Program-made: the position numbers and the translations under genes
Shown here: one piece after another, positions 44,201 through 57,350 of the stretch
How the letters are laid out: each line of letters begins with the position of its first letter
Numbering within the stretch: position 1 is the first letter of the stretch
The notes under the pieces: model-generated
Databases searched by the model: none
Seen by the model: the letters and a program-made list of their open reading frames with translations, nothing else
Told to the model about the DNA's origin: nothing
Assembly (NCBI GenBank): GCA_036874045.1
Contig: CM072345.1
Span: forward strand, 5,853,501 to 5,917,500
Length of the DNA stretch: 64,000 bases
Reading direction: 5' to 3'
Source: Cymodocea nodosa
Lineage: Eukaryota > Streptophyta > Magnoliopsida > Alismatales > Cymodoceaceae

Positions 44201-45127
44201 GGAGCCACCTTTGATAAGTTGATAAAAATATTCTCTAAAGAGATGACTAATCAGTTTGAAATGAGTATAATAGGAGAACTTTCATATTTTCTACAACTTC
44301 AAATTAAGCAAATGGATAAAGGTATATTTTTAAATCAGGAAAAATATGCAGATGAAATGCTTAAGAAATTTAATTTTAATGATACAAGGATTCGAGGAAC
44401 TCCTATGAGTACGTCTTTAAAGTTAGATATTGATGACATAGGAAAATCAATAGATCAAAGAAAATACAGAAGTATGATTGGTTCTTTACTTTATTTGACT
44501 GCTAGTAGACCTGATATTATGTTTGCTATGTGTGTTTGTGCTAGATTTCAATCTAATCCTAAAGAATCACACTTAATTGCAGTTAAAAGAATATTTAGAT
44601 ATATACAAGGAACTAAAAATTTCAGACTGTATTATTCAAAGGATAGTTCAATAGATCTTATAGGATATACTGATGCTGATTATGTAGGATCTAAATCTGA
44701 TAGAAAGAGTACTAGTGGCACATGTCAATTATTGGGAAATAATTTGGTGTCATGGTTTAGTAAAAAGCAAAACTGTGTTGTACTTTCTACTACAGAAGCT
44801 GAATATGTTGCTACTACACTATGTTGTACTCAAATTCTGTGGATAAGGTAAACTTTAGAAGATTTTGGATTATCTTATGATACAACTGAGATTTATTGTG
44901 ATAGTAGTTCTGCAATAAATCTTTCCAAAAATCCTGTATTACATTCTAGAGCAAAGCATATAGAGGTTAGACATCATTTTCTAAGAGATAATATAATTAA
45001 AGGAAAAATTAAATTAGAATTTGTGTCTAAAAATCAATTAGCTGATATATTTACAAAACCTCTAGACGAAAATACATTCTACAATATTAGATTAAATTTA
45101 GGTATTTGTAGGCTATGTGATGTGTAA
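41291..45127 (+). pseudogene. pol: CopC pol: protease, integrase, RT, RNase H
   Basis: Single frame throughout, with stops at about 41373, 42008, 42743, 44108 and 44849. Protease WILDSGALSHMTG (about 42040). Pre-integrase zinc region WHRRIGH...CDACELGK is intact. Integrase has HMDLFGP and SDHGIEF, but the catalytic Glu is Lys (NSVVKRKN, about 42925), a G-to-A change. RT has [11 protein letters not shown]; the catalytic box is YMYD (about 44180), so one of the two Asp residues is lost. RNase H (DADYVGSKSDRKS, STTEAEY) looks sound, and pol ends GICRLCDV. Integrase and RT would be inactive even without the stops. Confidence 0.9.
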
Positions 45128-46210
45128 AATGCTTAAACTCCACATAAAAAGATAAACTTTATTAATGATGTTGTTCACCTCATAGATATTATATACTTAT
45201 CATAAATATCTAAAGTAATATCTAAACTGCTACTTAAGATACTTTGTATTTATTGTAAAATCATAGTAGTATCTTATTGATTTTAAGTAGTTTATCAATT
45301 TTAATGGTTTTTACAATTTTAAGTGGAAGTGTAAATGAAAAACATTAAATACTTCTGACATTCTGAAATTTTGATTAAATGTTTTCTTTGAATCAAGGAA
45401 AATGCATATGACATGCATAAATTTGACTTAATTGATTAAACTTGTAGAATAAATTATATGTAACTCATATTAAACTGTTAATCAAAAGTATAAGCTTATT
45501 GAAACTGATTCATATTCTCAGTACAATCATAGAAGTAAAAATTGTATGAGATTTGTGTTTTATTGCATCTGTATTAATGGAATACATATATACTGTGCTT
45601 AAAATGAAAAGTGCTAACAAAGTGAAAATCTTTGAGAGTTTATCGATCAGTTTGATCACGAGCCTTTTGTACTTGAGCAGATAGGAATGTAAGGATTGTT
45701 GTCTTGAAAAAGGATTCTTTAAATCTGGCAACCTAAGGTCCTGATCAGATTTGAGATTGTTGACTGAAAGCTCTTTACACAGGTACATTAGAAAGCTCTT
45801 GTATGATTCAAGCTTTTCAAACTAACTTTTAAAGAAAATTATCAATATTTACTATTTTGAAAAAAAAAAAAAAATGGTTTCATTAATTACAGATATCTTT
45901 AAATCACATATAGTTTCTACAAATATGACTACTGATTTATTGAATCAACATTAGTACTTTTGAAAATGTTTATTTGAGATACATTCTTTTATTCTCCTTG
46001 AATTAATCACATTGAGTTCAAAGTTGTGTTTTGATTCATATACAGTAGGAATTAATTCTAGAAATCATTTTTGATGACATCAGAATAACAGAAGTTTATG
46101 AAAAGAAAATTTAAAAGTATAGTTATACTTAACATCTATTGTCACTACAAGTATATTTTGTATTTTGATTGAATATATTTGAAGTATATTTGTAGGGGGA
46201 AGATTAACAA
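45128..46210 (+). other. Non-coding module shared with Gypsy elements (CopC copy)
   Basis: Same block as 13566-14640 and as 35185-36290 of Gyp1. The core 45640-45830 is the most conserved part. The antisense ORF (complement of 45510-45788) is the version seen in all copies. It ends with GTAGGGGGAAG (about 46192). Confidence 0.75.
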
Positions 46211-46629
46211 TGTCGAAAACAGATTAATATAATTCAGAATACAAATCTTGGTTAATCTAAATTAATGTCCTCTTAAAATCTTGATGAAATTATTTAAAAA
46301 GACAAACAAACTATTTTAGATTCAAAGGACAAAAATGTTCGAATAGTTTACAATGTTCTCAAGATAATGTTAAGTTTAACATGTGTGTTGTTTACAGAAT
46401 GTTTCAGTTGGAAGCATCCAAAAATTGTTTTAAGTGTACTAACTAGACGTTATGTTACATAAGGTAACGTGTAAAACTACCTCTAGACAGTGTTTTACTC
46501 GTTAGGTTAGTTAACTCAACGAGTTATACTTGAATATTTCGGGTACCTTGATTGAATAAACTTTATTCAATATTTATTTAATATCTAAACCCAACTGCTC
46601 TTCACGTTGAGTTATTCACCTAAAAACCC

Positions 46630-46637
46630 TATTTAAA
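46630..46637 (+). promoter_or_regulatory. Putative internal promoter (TATTTAAA) of ORF3, CopC
   Basis: TATTTAAA in AAAACCCTATTTAAACAC, 90 bases before ATG 46720. The preceding 46211-46629 is gene-free and has the TCGTTAGGTTA / TAACTCAACGAG pair at about 46499-46525. Confidence 0.5.
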
Positions 46638-46719
46638 CACTTATTACATGGGCACTTAGGTTATTTGTAAACATTGTGAAGAAAATCTTTCCCGCTTGTT
46701 GTTGTTACAACCTACGACG

Positions 46720-48988
46720 ATGGTCTCCAAGTTCTACAAAGGTCGTGGCAGAGGAAAAGGCAAAAGCAGAGGAGATGCAACAGGAAAAGAAATAGAGAAT
46801 GATGAAGTTCCAAGCACTTGGTTCAAGAAAATCTTTCAAGTGGACAAAAGGTTAGCAGAAAATTATAGTGAATATTTCTTTCCTGAAGGTATACTGAATG
46901 AAGTTAGACAAGAACTTCAAAATACTGATGCAAATATTACATACATGGGTATTCATAGTAAATTTGATAGAGAATACAAAATCAAATGCGTTGAAATTGC
47001 ATTTTTGGAACAGTATGCAAAATATTTGGAAAAAGGCATAGGTTCATCAAATAGAACTCCTCAAACTCCTATAAATGGTACAAGACTACATGCATTTGAG
47101 GAAGAGCATGAATCAGCTATCCCTACTCCTTTATATTCAAAACAAGTAGAATCAAATATTGTTGTAGACAAAACAAAAGTTGATAGTCTTTGAAAGGCCG
47201 TAGCAATAGAGAGTGCCTTAGAAGAATTAAAGCAGAAAACTTTTATGGAGTAATTTGAAAAGAAAACAGCAATACTTGAAGAGGAGAAACAAAAATGTTA
47301 TAGAAGAAGAAAAGTTAGAAAAATTATGTCTAAGGAAACAAAGTCTATTGAAAAAGGAAAATCAGATGAAAATTTATTTCCAAAGGACAATGTATGTCTA
47401 GACATTGTACCTTATTGTGCATCTAATAAACTCATTAGTTCCGAACACATTGAAACTGATGAAGATAATGAGACTTTATTTTCCCTTGCTAGAAAGCTTG
47501 AGAAGAAATACAAGTCAAATATGAGGTCAAGTTTTTATATTAGTACAAGTCCTGATGATATAGAAATTGACAAATCAGAGCATCAGGCACCTGACATTAA
47601 ACAAGTTATTGCAGATATAATTGAAAATGTTGAGGCAGTAACTAGTTCACAGGCTGAATTGTCTAAAGTAGTAGATATTGAAAATGTTAAGACTCCAGAA
47701 GTGTTAAAAGTTAACCAGCCTTCTTCAGAATCTATAGAAGTAGAGTCTAAGAATTCACAGCATGAATCAATGGAAATATCTGTTGAACAAAATGAGCAAT
47801 TACAGATAGATACACCGGTTGTAGAATTTATGGGCAACATTGAACTCTGATCATTCTATAGAGACTGAACAAATGAATGTTGAGCATATTGAAGACGTTC
47901 CTAACACTATTGAAGTTGAAGAATCAAGCTTACCTGAGCAGCTTCAAGATAATATTTTGGAAGAGGAACAACATGACATTCATTTTGAAGAAGAGGTTCC
48001 TGAAGATGAATTAAACTCTGAATCACAACTTCAGGTATCACCTTCTTTGTGTACAAGAATAAATATTCAAAGTAATTCAATTCATTTTAAATTTGAGGAA
48101 GCTTTGCAGAAATACAATAATTTGATTACATGTCAAATTTTGCATGCTCATCCAATAAAGTTCAGAAATTTGATGGAAATGAGAGATCTATTTGAGTTTT
48201 TAGGTCTCATTCAATTCTTGCCAGTAGGAACGAAATGGAAGCAATACACAGAGCTTATTATAGCTTTTTATAGCAATCTGGTCAAGAATGGATATTTTCT
48301 GAAAACTCAAATAAATCAACAAGTGTTTATATTGTCTCCTGAGTTAATTTTTGAAGTTTTGAGATTAAAGAATGAAGGTGTTGTTGTTACGAACAGGTTT
48401 GACATGATTAGACAACTAGAATGGAACATTCAGTCTTTATCAAAAATTCCAGATGTATATTCTGAAATGAGATTAATGGAAAATCTAAATGCAAAGGCAA
48501 GGTTTATTGCAAATATATTGCATGCAAATTTATTTCAGAGAGTTGGACACAATTTGGAAGTCAGTAGAAGCTATTTATTTGCAACTTATGGCTTGTTGAA
48601 TAGAATTCAAATAAATTGGTTTGATGTTTTTATTTCTCAACTATAGCATATGAGTTCAAAGTTATTTTATGGTGATGCTGTATGTAGAATCCTTGCAACC
48701 CAATTGAATTTATCCGACTGGCCCTCTGAAACTAAAGGCATGAGAGCATTTAGTATCAAAGATTTGCAAAAATTCCAAGTCTTGCATCAACCTCAACAAC
48801 AACAATAACAACCTGATTATACAGAACATATACCACAACAACAACAAAGTTATTCAGTTCAAGTAGAACAACAAACCCAGCTACCTCCTGACTTAGATGC
48901 AGTGCTTAACGACATCAGAAATGATATTAGGCATCTAGGAGATAAAATTTGTCATGCTATAAGTGATATACTTAGGAGGGCTCGATAA
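46720..48988 (+). pseudogene. Accessory ORF3 protein, plant-transposon domain, CopC
   Basis: MVSKFYKGRGRGKGKSRG start. Stops at 47191 and 47251, a one-base insertion near 47830 that shifts the frame, and stops at about 48644 and 48806. The globular domain is fully open here (about 48066-48420: IHFKFEEALQKYNN, DLFEFLGLIQFLP, FYSNLVKNGY, LSPELIFEVLRLKNEG) and continues with RQLEWNIQSLSKIP and ANILHANLFQRVGHNLEV. The C-terminus is Gln-rich, then LNDIRNDIRHLGDKI. It is highly similar to CopB ORF3 and homologous to Gyp1 ORF3. No membrane helix. Function unknown; the domain call is by resemblance to PF20167-type plant transposon proteins. Confidence 0.72.
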
Positions 48989-49483
48989 CTGTTTTTATTT
49001 GTTTCTGAATACAAAATGTAATGTTTGTATTCATTGTTTGATTCTTTGAACAATACATTGGTTTTTCTGTAAATGTTTACAATTCTTATTATTGTTTACA
49101 GAAAGAGTTGTTGTAAATATATCTCTTAATTCAAAAGGGGGAGAAATGTTAATTATCTTTTACAATTCTTACTTATCTTTTTGATTAATGAAAAAAAGGG
49201 GGAGAAATGTTATAAAAAGATGATTATGATTTTAGTTGGGAGATAATTTTTAAGTGGTTATGACAAATGATAATCTAAATGATACTTAAATAATTAATGA
49301 CATCTGAGAGTTTTAGTTCTGAGAGGTGATATTTACACAAACAATAGAAAAAAGCTTAAGTGAACTTAAATCAACAAACTTGTTTGTTGAATGAAAAGTT
49401 AACCCAACGAATGTGCTTTGTTGAGTTAAACATATTTCATAATTGATTTAATATGGTTTTGTCATCATCAAAAAGGGGGAGAT
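48989..49483 (+). other. CopC 3' untranslated region with three polypurine tracts
   Basis: No gene. AAAAGGGGGAGA-type tracts at about 49133-49145, 49194-49206 and 49469-49483; the last abuts the LTR. An inverted GTTAACCCAACGAA / TTGTTGAGTTAAA pair lies at about 49398-49431. Confidence 0.75.
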
Positions 49484-51203
49484 TGTTGAGTATTTAGTTT
49501 TGATGATGTGTGCTGAATGAAAATAATCATATTTGCTTAATTACTATTGCTTGTGAAAAGAAATTAAAATCATCAATTAATACAGAAAAAGTTTACTAAC
49601 ATAAATATTTGTCTGTATTAGATCTGAAGTTAATAACTAGTCCTTTCATTGCATTAATTTCTCATTTAACTAAACGTTAAGTTAACATGTGTTTTTATTA
49701 AAAAGCATGATATGTTTTAAAGTTATATCTTCTGTATCATGAACAGTGCACGTTTAGACAACTCGTTAAGTTAGCGTTTTGTTTGTATAGAGGTCACGTG
49801 AGAACTCGTTAAGTTAGAGGCTTAAAGGTTAAAATAGGTCACGTGAGAACTCGTTAAGTTAGTGAGTAAAAGAAGAGACGAACTCGTTAAGTTAGTGTTA
49901 TATACGTGGTGAAATTATAAGTTACGAATGTTGTATTGTATCACGTGAGGTGCACATGTTTAACTCATTAAGTTAACATAACTAAACGCGTTGAGTTGCT
50001 ATATTGAACACTAAGGCAATGCATTAGGTTAGCGTTATAAACTTAAGTTGTTATTTTTGCATGTAGTAAAATTTTTATTATAAAAACATTTGTTTATTAT
50101 TGAATCGGTGAGTTAAAGTTTTTTCGGAGACTTACAGTTGTAACTATCCGAAAGGTATCTTAAGTCATGTTTTCAGGTCTTGACACGTGTCTCACTAGTT
50201 TTATGGTAAAAAGAGTTTTTCAGAGACTTACAACCGTAACTATCCGAAACATAAACTGTTTTTGGTGAGTTATCGTTATCGTTTAACCTTCCAAAAGAAA
50301 GGATAAGTTGTTTCGTTGAGTTATCTACAATAGTAGTCATGTGAAATGGCACATGAGGAACTTGTTAAGTTAGAAATGTTAAGTTATATATACTTGTGTT
50401 ACTCATTTAGTTAACATTAATGTAACAACTTCTTATTACACTTGATGGAAAATTCTTTGGACGAGAAAGTTTATTTTGTAGGAAATTTTTCAGAGATCCA
50501 GGACTGATGATTAAAGAAAATTCAAAATGTAAACGTGGGTCAGAACATGTGTGTTTCGATGAAGGAAAAAGAAAAGACGTGGAGAAGTGGAAAACTAGTA
50601 GTGGTTAAACGTGAAGGATATGCATGAAATGAAGATACAATATAAAAGGCATAGAATTCTCGTTGATCAAACTATCCTTGCACACAAAACGAAAATCTTT
50701 TCAAGGATCAAACTATCCCTACACACCAAAAGAAAAATCTTTTCAGGGATCAAAAACACCTCTTCGGGGGAAATCTCTCAGGTAAAAAAAAATTCAGTGA
50801 AGCAGAAAAAAGTATTATTTATGTCACTGAAGATTTAAAGTATCAGAAGAAAGCAAATTCGATGACGCAAAGAAAGACAAGATATTTGTCACTGAAGAAT
50901 TGCTGAAGAGGAAAAAGAAGAAGAAGAAATATCTCAAATAGGGAGAAATGTTTTAAATTCCGTAAATTAGTTTTCTCTGTTTGTAGTTATGAAATTGTAT
51001 AGATGAAACATGGTATCGAAATATAATTGCATCTATAATTTCTGAGGAGAATTGAATTGTATATTGTAATTGAAACCTTGAATAAAAATGATTTTATAAA
51101 AATAGTGTTTCGACTTGTCTTTAATTATTGAAGTTTCAATTATAATCGAAAAAAGGTGAAAAACACAATTCACCCCCCTCTTGTGTAGTCATACGATCCT
51201 ACA
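49484..51203 (+). repeat. CopC 3' LTR (complete)
   Basis: TGTTGAGTATT to GATCCTACA. It is longer than the CopB LTR because of two local changes: a tandem duplication around GGTCACGTGAGAACTCG (about 49790-49860) and an extra piece at 50095-50290 that introduces TTCGGAGACTTA / TAACTATCCGAAA motifs otherwise typical of family 1. The Gypsy-shared block is at about 49961-50066 and TATAAAAG at 50641. Confidence 0.9.
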
Positions 51204-51398
51204 GAGTTAAGCAACAACTCAACAAGGGTAGTCTATTCAGTTATCTATTAACTCAACAAACTTAGTTTGTTGAGTTAAGTAGTAACTTAACTCAACAGAG
51301 TAAGAGATTTTATTAGTACAACACTACACTAATTTCAAAGTATCGTAGAATTTGATTCTAATCACTCTCTATGGTTTGACCTGTTCTTGAACACTATA
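51204..51398 (+). repeat. Scrap resembling the right end of a Gypsy LTR
   Basis: GAGTTAAGCAACAACTCAACAAGG and later pairs of TGTTGAGTTA / TAACTCAACA, then a stretch resembling the Gypsy LTR end (TATGGTTTGACCTGTTCTTG against GGGATCGACCTGTACTTG at 23143). It joins CopD LTR sequence at 51399 without a clear duplication. Confidence 0.5.
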
Positions 51399-52350
51399 TG
51401 CTGAAGATGATTTGATCTCTAAGGCTTTCTTCTGTTGAGCTTGGTGTAAATATTTGTATGAGCAAAAAGCTATCTAATTTTGTTGTCTGTTGCTTGTATA
51501 TATACTAATATGTGTAACAATCATATTTATCTTCCAACGGATGTATTCTACTGTACTTGGTAGGATTTCAGACCTAAATATGGTAAGTTACCGTTCACAG
51601 AGGTATTTCAAGATACCCTTTCGATTTCTTGAGTTTTTCGAAAGCTTAGCTATGTAACTCTCCGAAAGATACTTGTAACTTACCAAAAAGTCACTTAAGT
51701 CTTTCTACCATGTAGGATTTCAGATTATACAAAAGAGTTGTCATTCAATTGGATACTTGCAACTGTAACTTACCGAACTATTATTTAACTACCAGATAGT
51801 TAGCTATAGTAACCCTCTGAAATCCTTCGTTAAGTTTCCGACTGCTTTATTTAATTCAGCACGTGCATAATAGACTAACTTAAGTTCTGGATGGTTATAC
51901 CTATAACTCACCGAAACTCTTCAAATTTCGGATAGTTAGCTCTAGTAACTTTTCGATTTTTCTTTTAAGCTTCTGTTTGAATTTCTGCATGTGGGAAATT
52001 CAATGACTTAAGTTCCGGATAGTTAGCTATAATAACTTTCCAATTCTTCATACATCCATCTTTTTAACTCTCCAAAAGCCTTCTACTTTCGGATACTTAA
52101 TCTTCTAACTGTCCGATTGTGTTGTTACTGTTTTATACTGCCTTTCAGATACTTAGACTATTAACTCACCAAAAATATTTCTCTTCCGGATAGTTAAGCC
52201 TGGTAACCTTCCGAAATCTTTTTTATCACTTGTAGCACACTTTGAACTATCTGTATCAACTTCTGCTCTCTTGCTGACTGTTAAGCTTGAGAAATACAAT
52301 TTGATTCCTCACATTGATTTTTGCATTATCAAAATCTAGAGGTCCTTTCA
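51399..52350 (-). repeat. CopD 3' LTR, outer end missing
   Basis: Matches 57730-58668 of the other LTR; about 360 bases of the terminal region are absent. It has dense TAACTATCCGAA / TTCGGAGAGTTA-type motifs (51600-52220) and a TATATATA box on the minus strand (51497-51504). Confidence 0.87.
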
Positions 52351-52708
52351 ATCTCCCCCTTTTTGATAATGGCAAAAACCTTACAATATATTACATGTAT
52401 TTCTCTCCTTATATATCTATACAGAGAATCGCACAAAGAATACAGAATATTGAAATTGAGAAACTCCCCCTATTTTTTAGATTACTCCCCCTGAGTTTAC
52501 TCCTCCTACTTTACTACAGCTTGTTACCAAAATATGGTCTTTCTCTCCCTTTTTTGCCAATTATCAAAAGGAGTGAAAAGTAAGATACTAACTTGGTGGA
52601 GCAATTATAGCTGGTTATCCCAAAAAAAAATTGCTAAATTGCTACGAAACAGAGATGTTAGTAGAACAAGCTCCTAGTTGTGAGCTTGGAGAGTAGAGAG
52701 ATATGAAA
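52351..52708 (-). other. CopD 3' untranslated region with polypurine tracts
   Basis: No gene. The complement of CTCCCCCTTTTTGATAATG (about 52353-52371) is the tract next to the LTR; CTCCCCCTATTT and CTCCCCCTGAG (52465-52500) are upstream relatives. The plus-strand ORF at 52314-52583 is a chance frame across LTR and UTR. Confidence 0.75.
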
Positions 52709-55700
52709 TTATAAATCATATAAAGAACAAATCCCTAAATTGCGTCTAATATTATTAAATGCAGATTCAGATAATGGTTTGGTGAAAATATCTATAAGTT
52801 GTTCTTTAGTAGAGACATATTCTAAAGAAATATGACCTTTTTCAACATGGTCTCTTAAAAAGTGGTGCCTAATCTCAATATGTTTTGCTCTAGAGTGTAA
52901 ACTGTATTTTTGAAGAGATTGATGGCACTACTACTGTCACAGTAAATAATGGTATTCTGAAAATTAAGCTTATAATCTGCCAAGGTTTGTTGCATCCATA
53001 AAATCTATGCACAACATAGGTTTGCTGCCATGTATTCAGCTTCAGTGGTGGATAGAGCTATAGAGTTTTGTTTCCTGCTAAACCAAGAAACAAGTGAGTG
53101 ACCAAGCAACTGACATGTCCCACTAGTGCTTTTTCGATCTAATTTGCATCCTGCATAATCTGCATCACTATATCTTGTTAATATCAAATGATTCTGTGAA
53201 GAATAAAATAAGCCAAAATCTTTGGTACCCTGTAGATGTTTAAATATACGTTTAACTGCTTTTAAATGTGATGCTTTTGGAGAGGCTTGATATCTTGCAC
53301 AAGCACAAACATTGAACATTATGTCTAGTCTACTAGCTGTTAGATACAGAAGTGATCTAATCATGCCTCTGTATTTCTTTTGATCTACTGAATTGCTAGA
53401 GATGTCCTTATCAAGTTTTTCATTTGAGTTCATAAGTGTATTTGCTGCTTTGGATTTATCCATACCAAATTTCAAGAGAATCTCTTTGCAAATTTTTTCT
53501 TAATTCAGGAAGATGTCATGCTGAAGTTGATGAATTTGTAATCCTAGAAAGAATTTTAATTCTCCTATAAGACTCATTTCAAATTCATTCTTCATTAAGA
53601 TTTGAAAATCATGACATAGTTTTTCATGTGTAATTCCAAAAATGATATCATCCACGTAGATCTGAATAATCAACATATGAGAACTTTTTGATTTGATAAA
53701 TAAAGTGTTATCTGCAGTTCCTATGCTAAATTGATTCTCAAGAAGGAAACTCTTCAATTTATCATACCATGCACGTGGTGCTTGCTTCAGACCATAAAGA
53801 GCTTTATTCAGTTTGTATACATGGTTCGGTCTTTCTTCATCTTCAAAACCTAGTGGCTGTTCTACATATACTTTTTCTTGCAAAATGCCATTAAGAAAGG
53901 CACTTTTAACATCCATCTGATAAAGCTTGATTTTCATACTGCTTGCAAAGGCAAGCAATATTCTAATTGCTTCAAGTCTTGCAACAGGTGCAAAAGTTTC
54001 TTCATAATCAATTCCTTCCTACTGGTTGTATCCTTGAGCAACAAGTCTAGCTTTATTTCTAATAATACTGCCATTATTATCAAGTTTATTCTTAAACACC
54101 CATCTAGTTCCAATAATTGATTTTTCGATGGGCCTTTCAATTAAATTCCAGACTTCATTTTTCTTGAACTGATTTAGTTCCTCTTGCATGGCCATAATCT
54201 AGTATTCATCATTGCAGGCTTCTTCAACTGTTGAAGGTTCAAGTTCAAACACAAAAGCACAATAGTTACAAATATTCTAAATTTTGCATCTTGTTTGAAC
54301 ACCTTAATTTATATTCCCAATAATTTGTGCAATGGGATGTCTAGACTTTGTCTTCCATGCTTTTTCTGTCACAGTAGGTGCAGGCAGTGTTGAATTATCC
54401 TTTTTCTAAAGAATTTTCTGATTTACTGATTCACTTTCACTATCTATTTTTAGCTTCTTCAATTTTCCTACTATGTCTTCATCAAAAGATACATTCATTG
54501 ACTCTTCTACTCTTCTTTCATGTTCAAAATAGACCTTGTAAGCCTTACTTCTTGAAGAGTATCCAACAAGTAGAGTAGGATCAGACTTTGCATCAAATTT
54601 GTCCTTTTGATCCTTAGTATTAAGCACAAAACATCTTGATCCAAAGACTTTGAAATATCCAACATTTGGTGTTTTACCATACCATAATTCAAAGGGTGTC
54701 TTATGTAGGATAGGTCTAAGATGAGTTCTGTTTATAGAGTAACATGTAATATTTACAGCTTCAACCCATAAAGACTTTGGTAGATCAGATGCATTAAGAA
54801 TTGTTCTTGCCATTTCTTGTACTGATCTATTTTTCCTTTCTACAACTCCATTCTGTGCAGGAGTTCTTGGACATGAAAATTCATGTAGTATGTCAAAGGA
54901 ATTGCATAATTCTTCAAATTCAGAATTTTCAAAGTCACCTCCATGATCACTTCTGATCTTCTTCACAGTTGATTCTTTTTCATTTTGAATTCTAATACAG
55001 AGATGTTTGAATTCATAGCAGGCTTCATTCTTGTGTGTTAAGAAAATAACCCAAGTGAATCTTGTATAATTATCAACTACCACTAAGGTATATTTTCTTC
55101 CTCCTAAACTGGCTGTCTATGTAGGACCAAATAGGTCCATATGCAATAGATCTAATGGTTGACTTGTGGCAATGTCTTCAATACTCTTGTGTATTGATTT
55201 CTTTTGTTTTCCAATTGTACAGTCACTACAGAATTTCTCTCTCTTGAATTTGAGTTTAGGCACACCTCTAACAAGATCATGTTTGGTCAATTTTCTTAGG
55301 AGTCTCATGTTTGCATGATTTAATCTTTTATGCCATAACTATTCATCTTCATTAGAAGCAACTAAACATGTATCACTAGATATATTATCAAAAGGAAATT
55401 CCAAAGCATAAATTGAATTATCTCTATATCTAGTAAATTTGATTTCATGTGTATCCTATTGTAATATAAAACAGTTTTCTGTAGTAAAGAGTATATTATA
55501 ACCTTTGTCACATAATTGACCTATACTTAGCAGATTCTGTTTTAAACCATTTACATGTAAGATATTCTCTATTTTTCCACTTTTAGATGCAACATTTCCT
55601 ACGGTAGTAATTCTATATTTTTCATTATTACCAAACTTAATAGATCCTGAGTTTATTGATTTAACAGATTCCAGAAATCTTTTCTTACCTATCATATGCT

Positions 55701-55752
55701 TTGAGCAACCATTGTCAATAATCCACTTGGACATTTGAGCTTCCTTGTCCAT
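52709..55752 (-). pseudogene. pol: CopD pol: protease, integrase, RT, RNase H
   Basis: ATG at 55752 (MDKEAQMSKWII). The protease site reads DNG instead of DSG, and MIG follows instead of MTG. Integrase: HMDLFGP, SDHGGDF and NGVVERKN, so all DDE residues are present. RT has [11 protein letters not shown] and YVDD at 53647-53658. RNase H has DADYAG and STTEAEY. Stops lie at about 55454, 55115, 54404, within 54020-54320, at 53498 and at 53003; one base is lost near 52915, after which the frame shifts, and the family end (GICSLYDL) is reached at 52709. Apart from that loss, all pieces are in one frame. Confidence 0.9.
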
Positions 55753-55942
55753 GCAGTCCTACAAATCATGTTGAAATTAAGACTTTTGATACCCATATTT
55801 TCTTGGGTCCATTAGTGTTAGTCCTTTGTATATTGAACCTGTTGCCTTTTGGTAGCTATATAGAAGTAGATCTCCTCTTAATGACAAACACAGTTGTCCC
55901 ATCTCTGTAAGATCTAATCTTTCCACCACAGTAAGAAATTTC

Positions 55943-57313
55943 TTATGGTATAGCATACCCTAGGCCAAATTTATTTGTTCTTATTTTTTGGGATCCTATG
56001 ATTTTATTTAGATTGTTTTCACCTTTGGTAAATTTATATACAGTGTTCTTCAAATCAATAATTTCAGATAATAAATTTTTATTTTCTTCTTTCAGACCAA
56101 AATTTTTACAACTATAGCTACCCATTTTAGTTTTTAATTCCCTATTATCCACTACAGCTTTTTCTAATTCGGCAAAGACATCTTCTAGATAAGAATTTAA
56201 GCTCTTTAATTCTTTCTTATAATTTTTACATTTTACATATAACTTATCTACTGTACAAAGAAGACTATCTACATCTAAATCATCATTTTCTTTTTCTGAG
56301 CAATCAGGGGATGTGGAATATACCTCTTGTGTAGTAAAGCATACGTTTGTAGATGCCTCTTCCTCTGAGTCTGATGAACTGCTGGATGAACTACTGTCAT
56401 CCCATGTGGCTTTCAAGGCCATTTTCTTCTTATTCTTCCTCTTCCATTTTTGTTTATCCTCCTGTTGTTGAAAAGGACAGTAAAGTTGAATGTGTCCTAG
56501 TTTTTTGCACTTGTAGCATGTAGGGACTTTTGATCTTGAGGAGCTGGCTTTGCCTCATTGTCTCATCATTTTTCTGAAATTTCTGGCCAGTAGTAAAACT
56601 TCATCCTCATCTAAGCTTAGTTGATCTTCTATTAAAGGAAAGGCTAGTTCTTTCTTTTTCTTAGCCTTTCTTTCAGTGACTCCTTATTCTTTCCATTCCT
56701 TCATTTGGACTTCATGAGCAAGAAGATTTCCCAACAAGTCTTCAACTGAATAATTGTTTAAATCTTTTAAGTCTTGTATAAAAGTAGATTTCTGCTTCCA
56801 TTCAACTATTAGGCTTCTAAGGATCTTCTGTACCTATTCACGATTAGAAAAGTCCCTTCTAAGACCTCTCAATTCATTTATAATTTCTGTGAATCTAGAA
56901 AACATTTTAGTAATACTTTCTTTATCAAGCATTTTGAATAATTCATATTTTCTTAACAAAATGCTGATCTTTGTATCTTTTACTTGGCTGGTTCCTTCAT
57001 ATGTGATTTGAAGAGTTTTCCAAGCCTTATGAGAAGATTTACAAGCAAATATTTTGTTATATTGTTCACTAGTTAGTGCACAGTAGATTGAGTTTAGCCC
57101 ACGAGCATCCATCTAGATGATTCTTTCATCCTCCTCAGACTAGTCACTTTCATGACTGATAGGAAGTGGTGTACCATATACAACCATTCTCTAAAGTTTT
57201 ACATTAGTACTCCTAAGAAAACACTTCATCCTATTTTTCCAATAGCTATAATTGCTACCATCAAATAGGGAAGGTCGATGGATATTTTGACCCTCTATAG
57301 TGTGAAAAGCCAT
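55943..57313 (-). pseudogene. gag: CopD gag
   Basis: ATG at 57313 (MAFHTIEGQNIHRPSLFDG), 37 bases after the primer site. Gag core with YWKNRM, then stops at about 57200, 57145, 57114 and 56831, a frame change or stops around 56560-56690, an intact knuckle C-Y-K-C-K-K-L-G-H-I-Q-L-Y-C (about 56475-56520), a serine run (56350-56400) and a coiled-coil tail ending GLGYAIP at 55943. The frame continues weakly (PKKIWVSK) up to a stop about 30 bases before pol, which starts in +1. Confidence 0.87.
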
Positions 57314-57350
57314 GATCTCAGATGGTTAAATCTATTAATGAGATCAACAT

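Larger units (their letters stand above)
38883..51203 (+). mobile_element. Copia element CopC (family 2), nearly complete
   Basis: Truncated 5' LTR, Met primer site, gag, protease-integrase-RT-RNase H, shared non-coding module, ORF3, polypurine tracts and complete 3' LTR ending CCTACA. It is the best template for the family and shows what CopB lost. The internal region is about 9.9 kb, long for Copia, because of the module and ORF3. Confidence 0.92.

Noticed and set aside
53878-54578. Plus-strand ORFs over CopD pol and minus-strand ORF 53934-54140
   Set aside because: Opposite-strand or out-of-frame shadows of the RT and integrase coding sequence.
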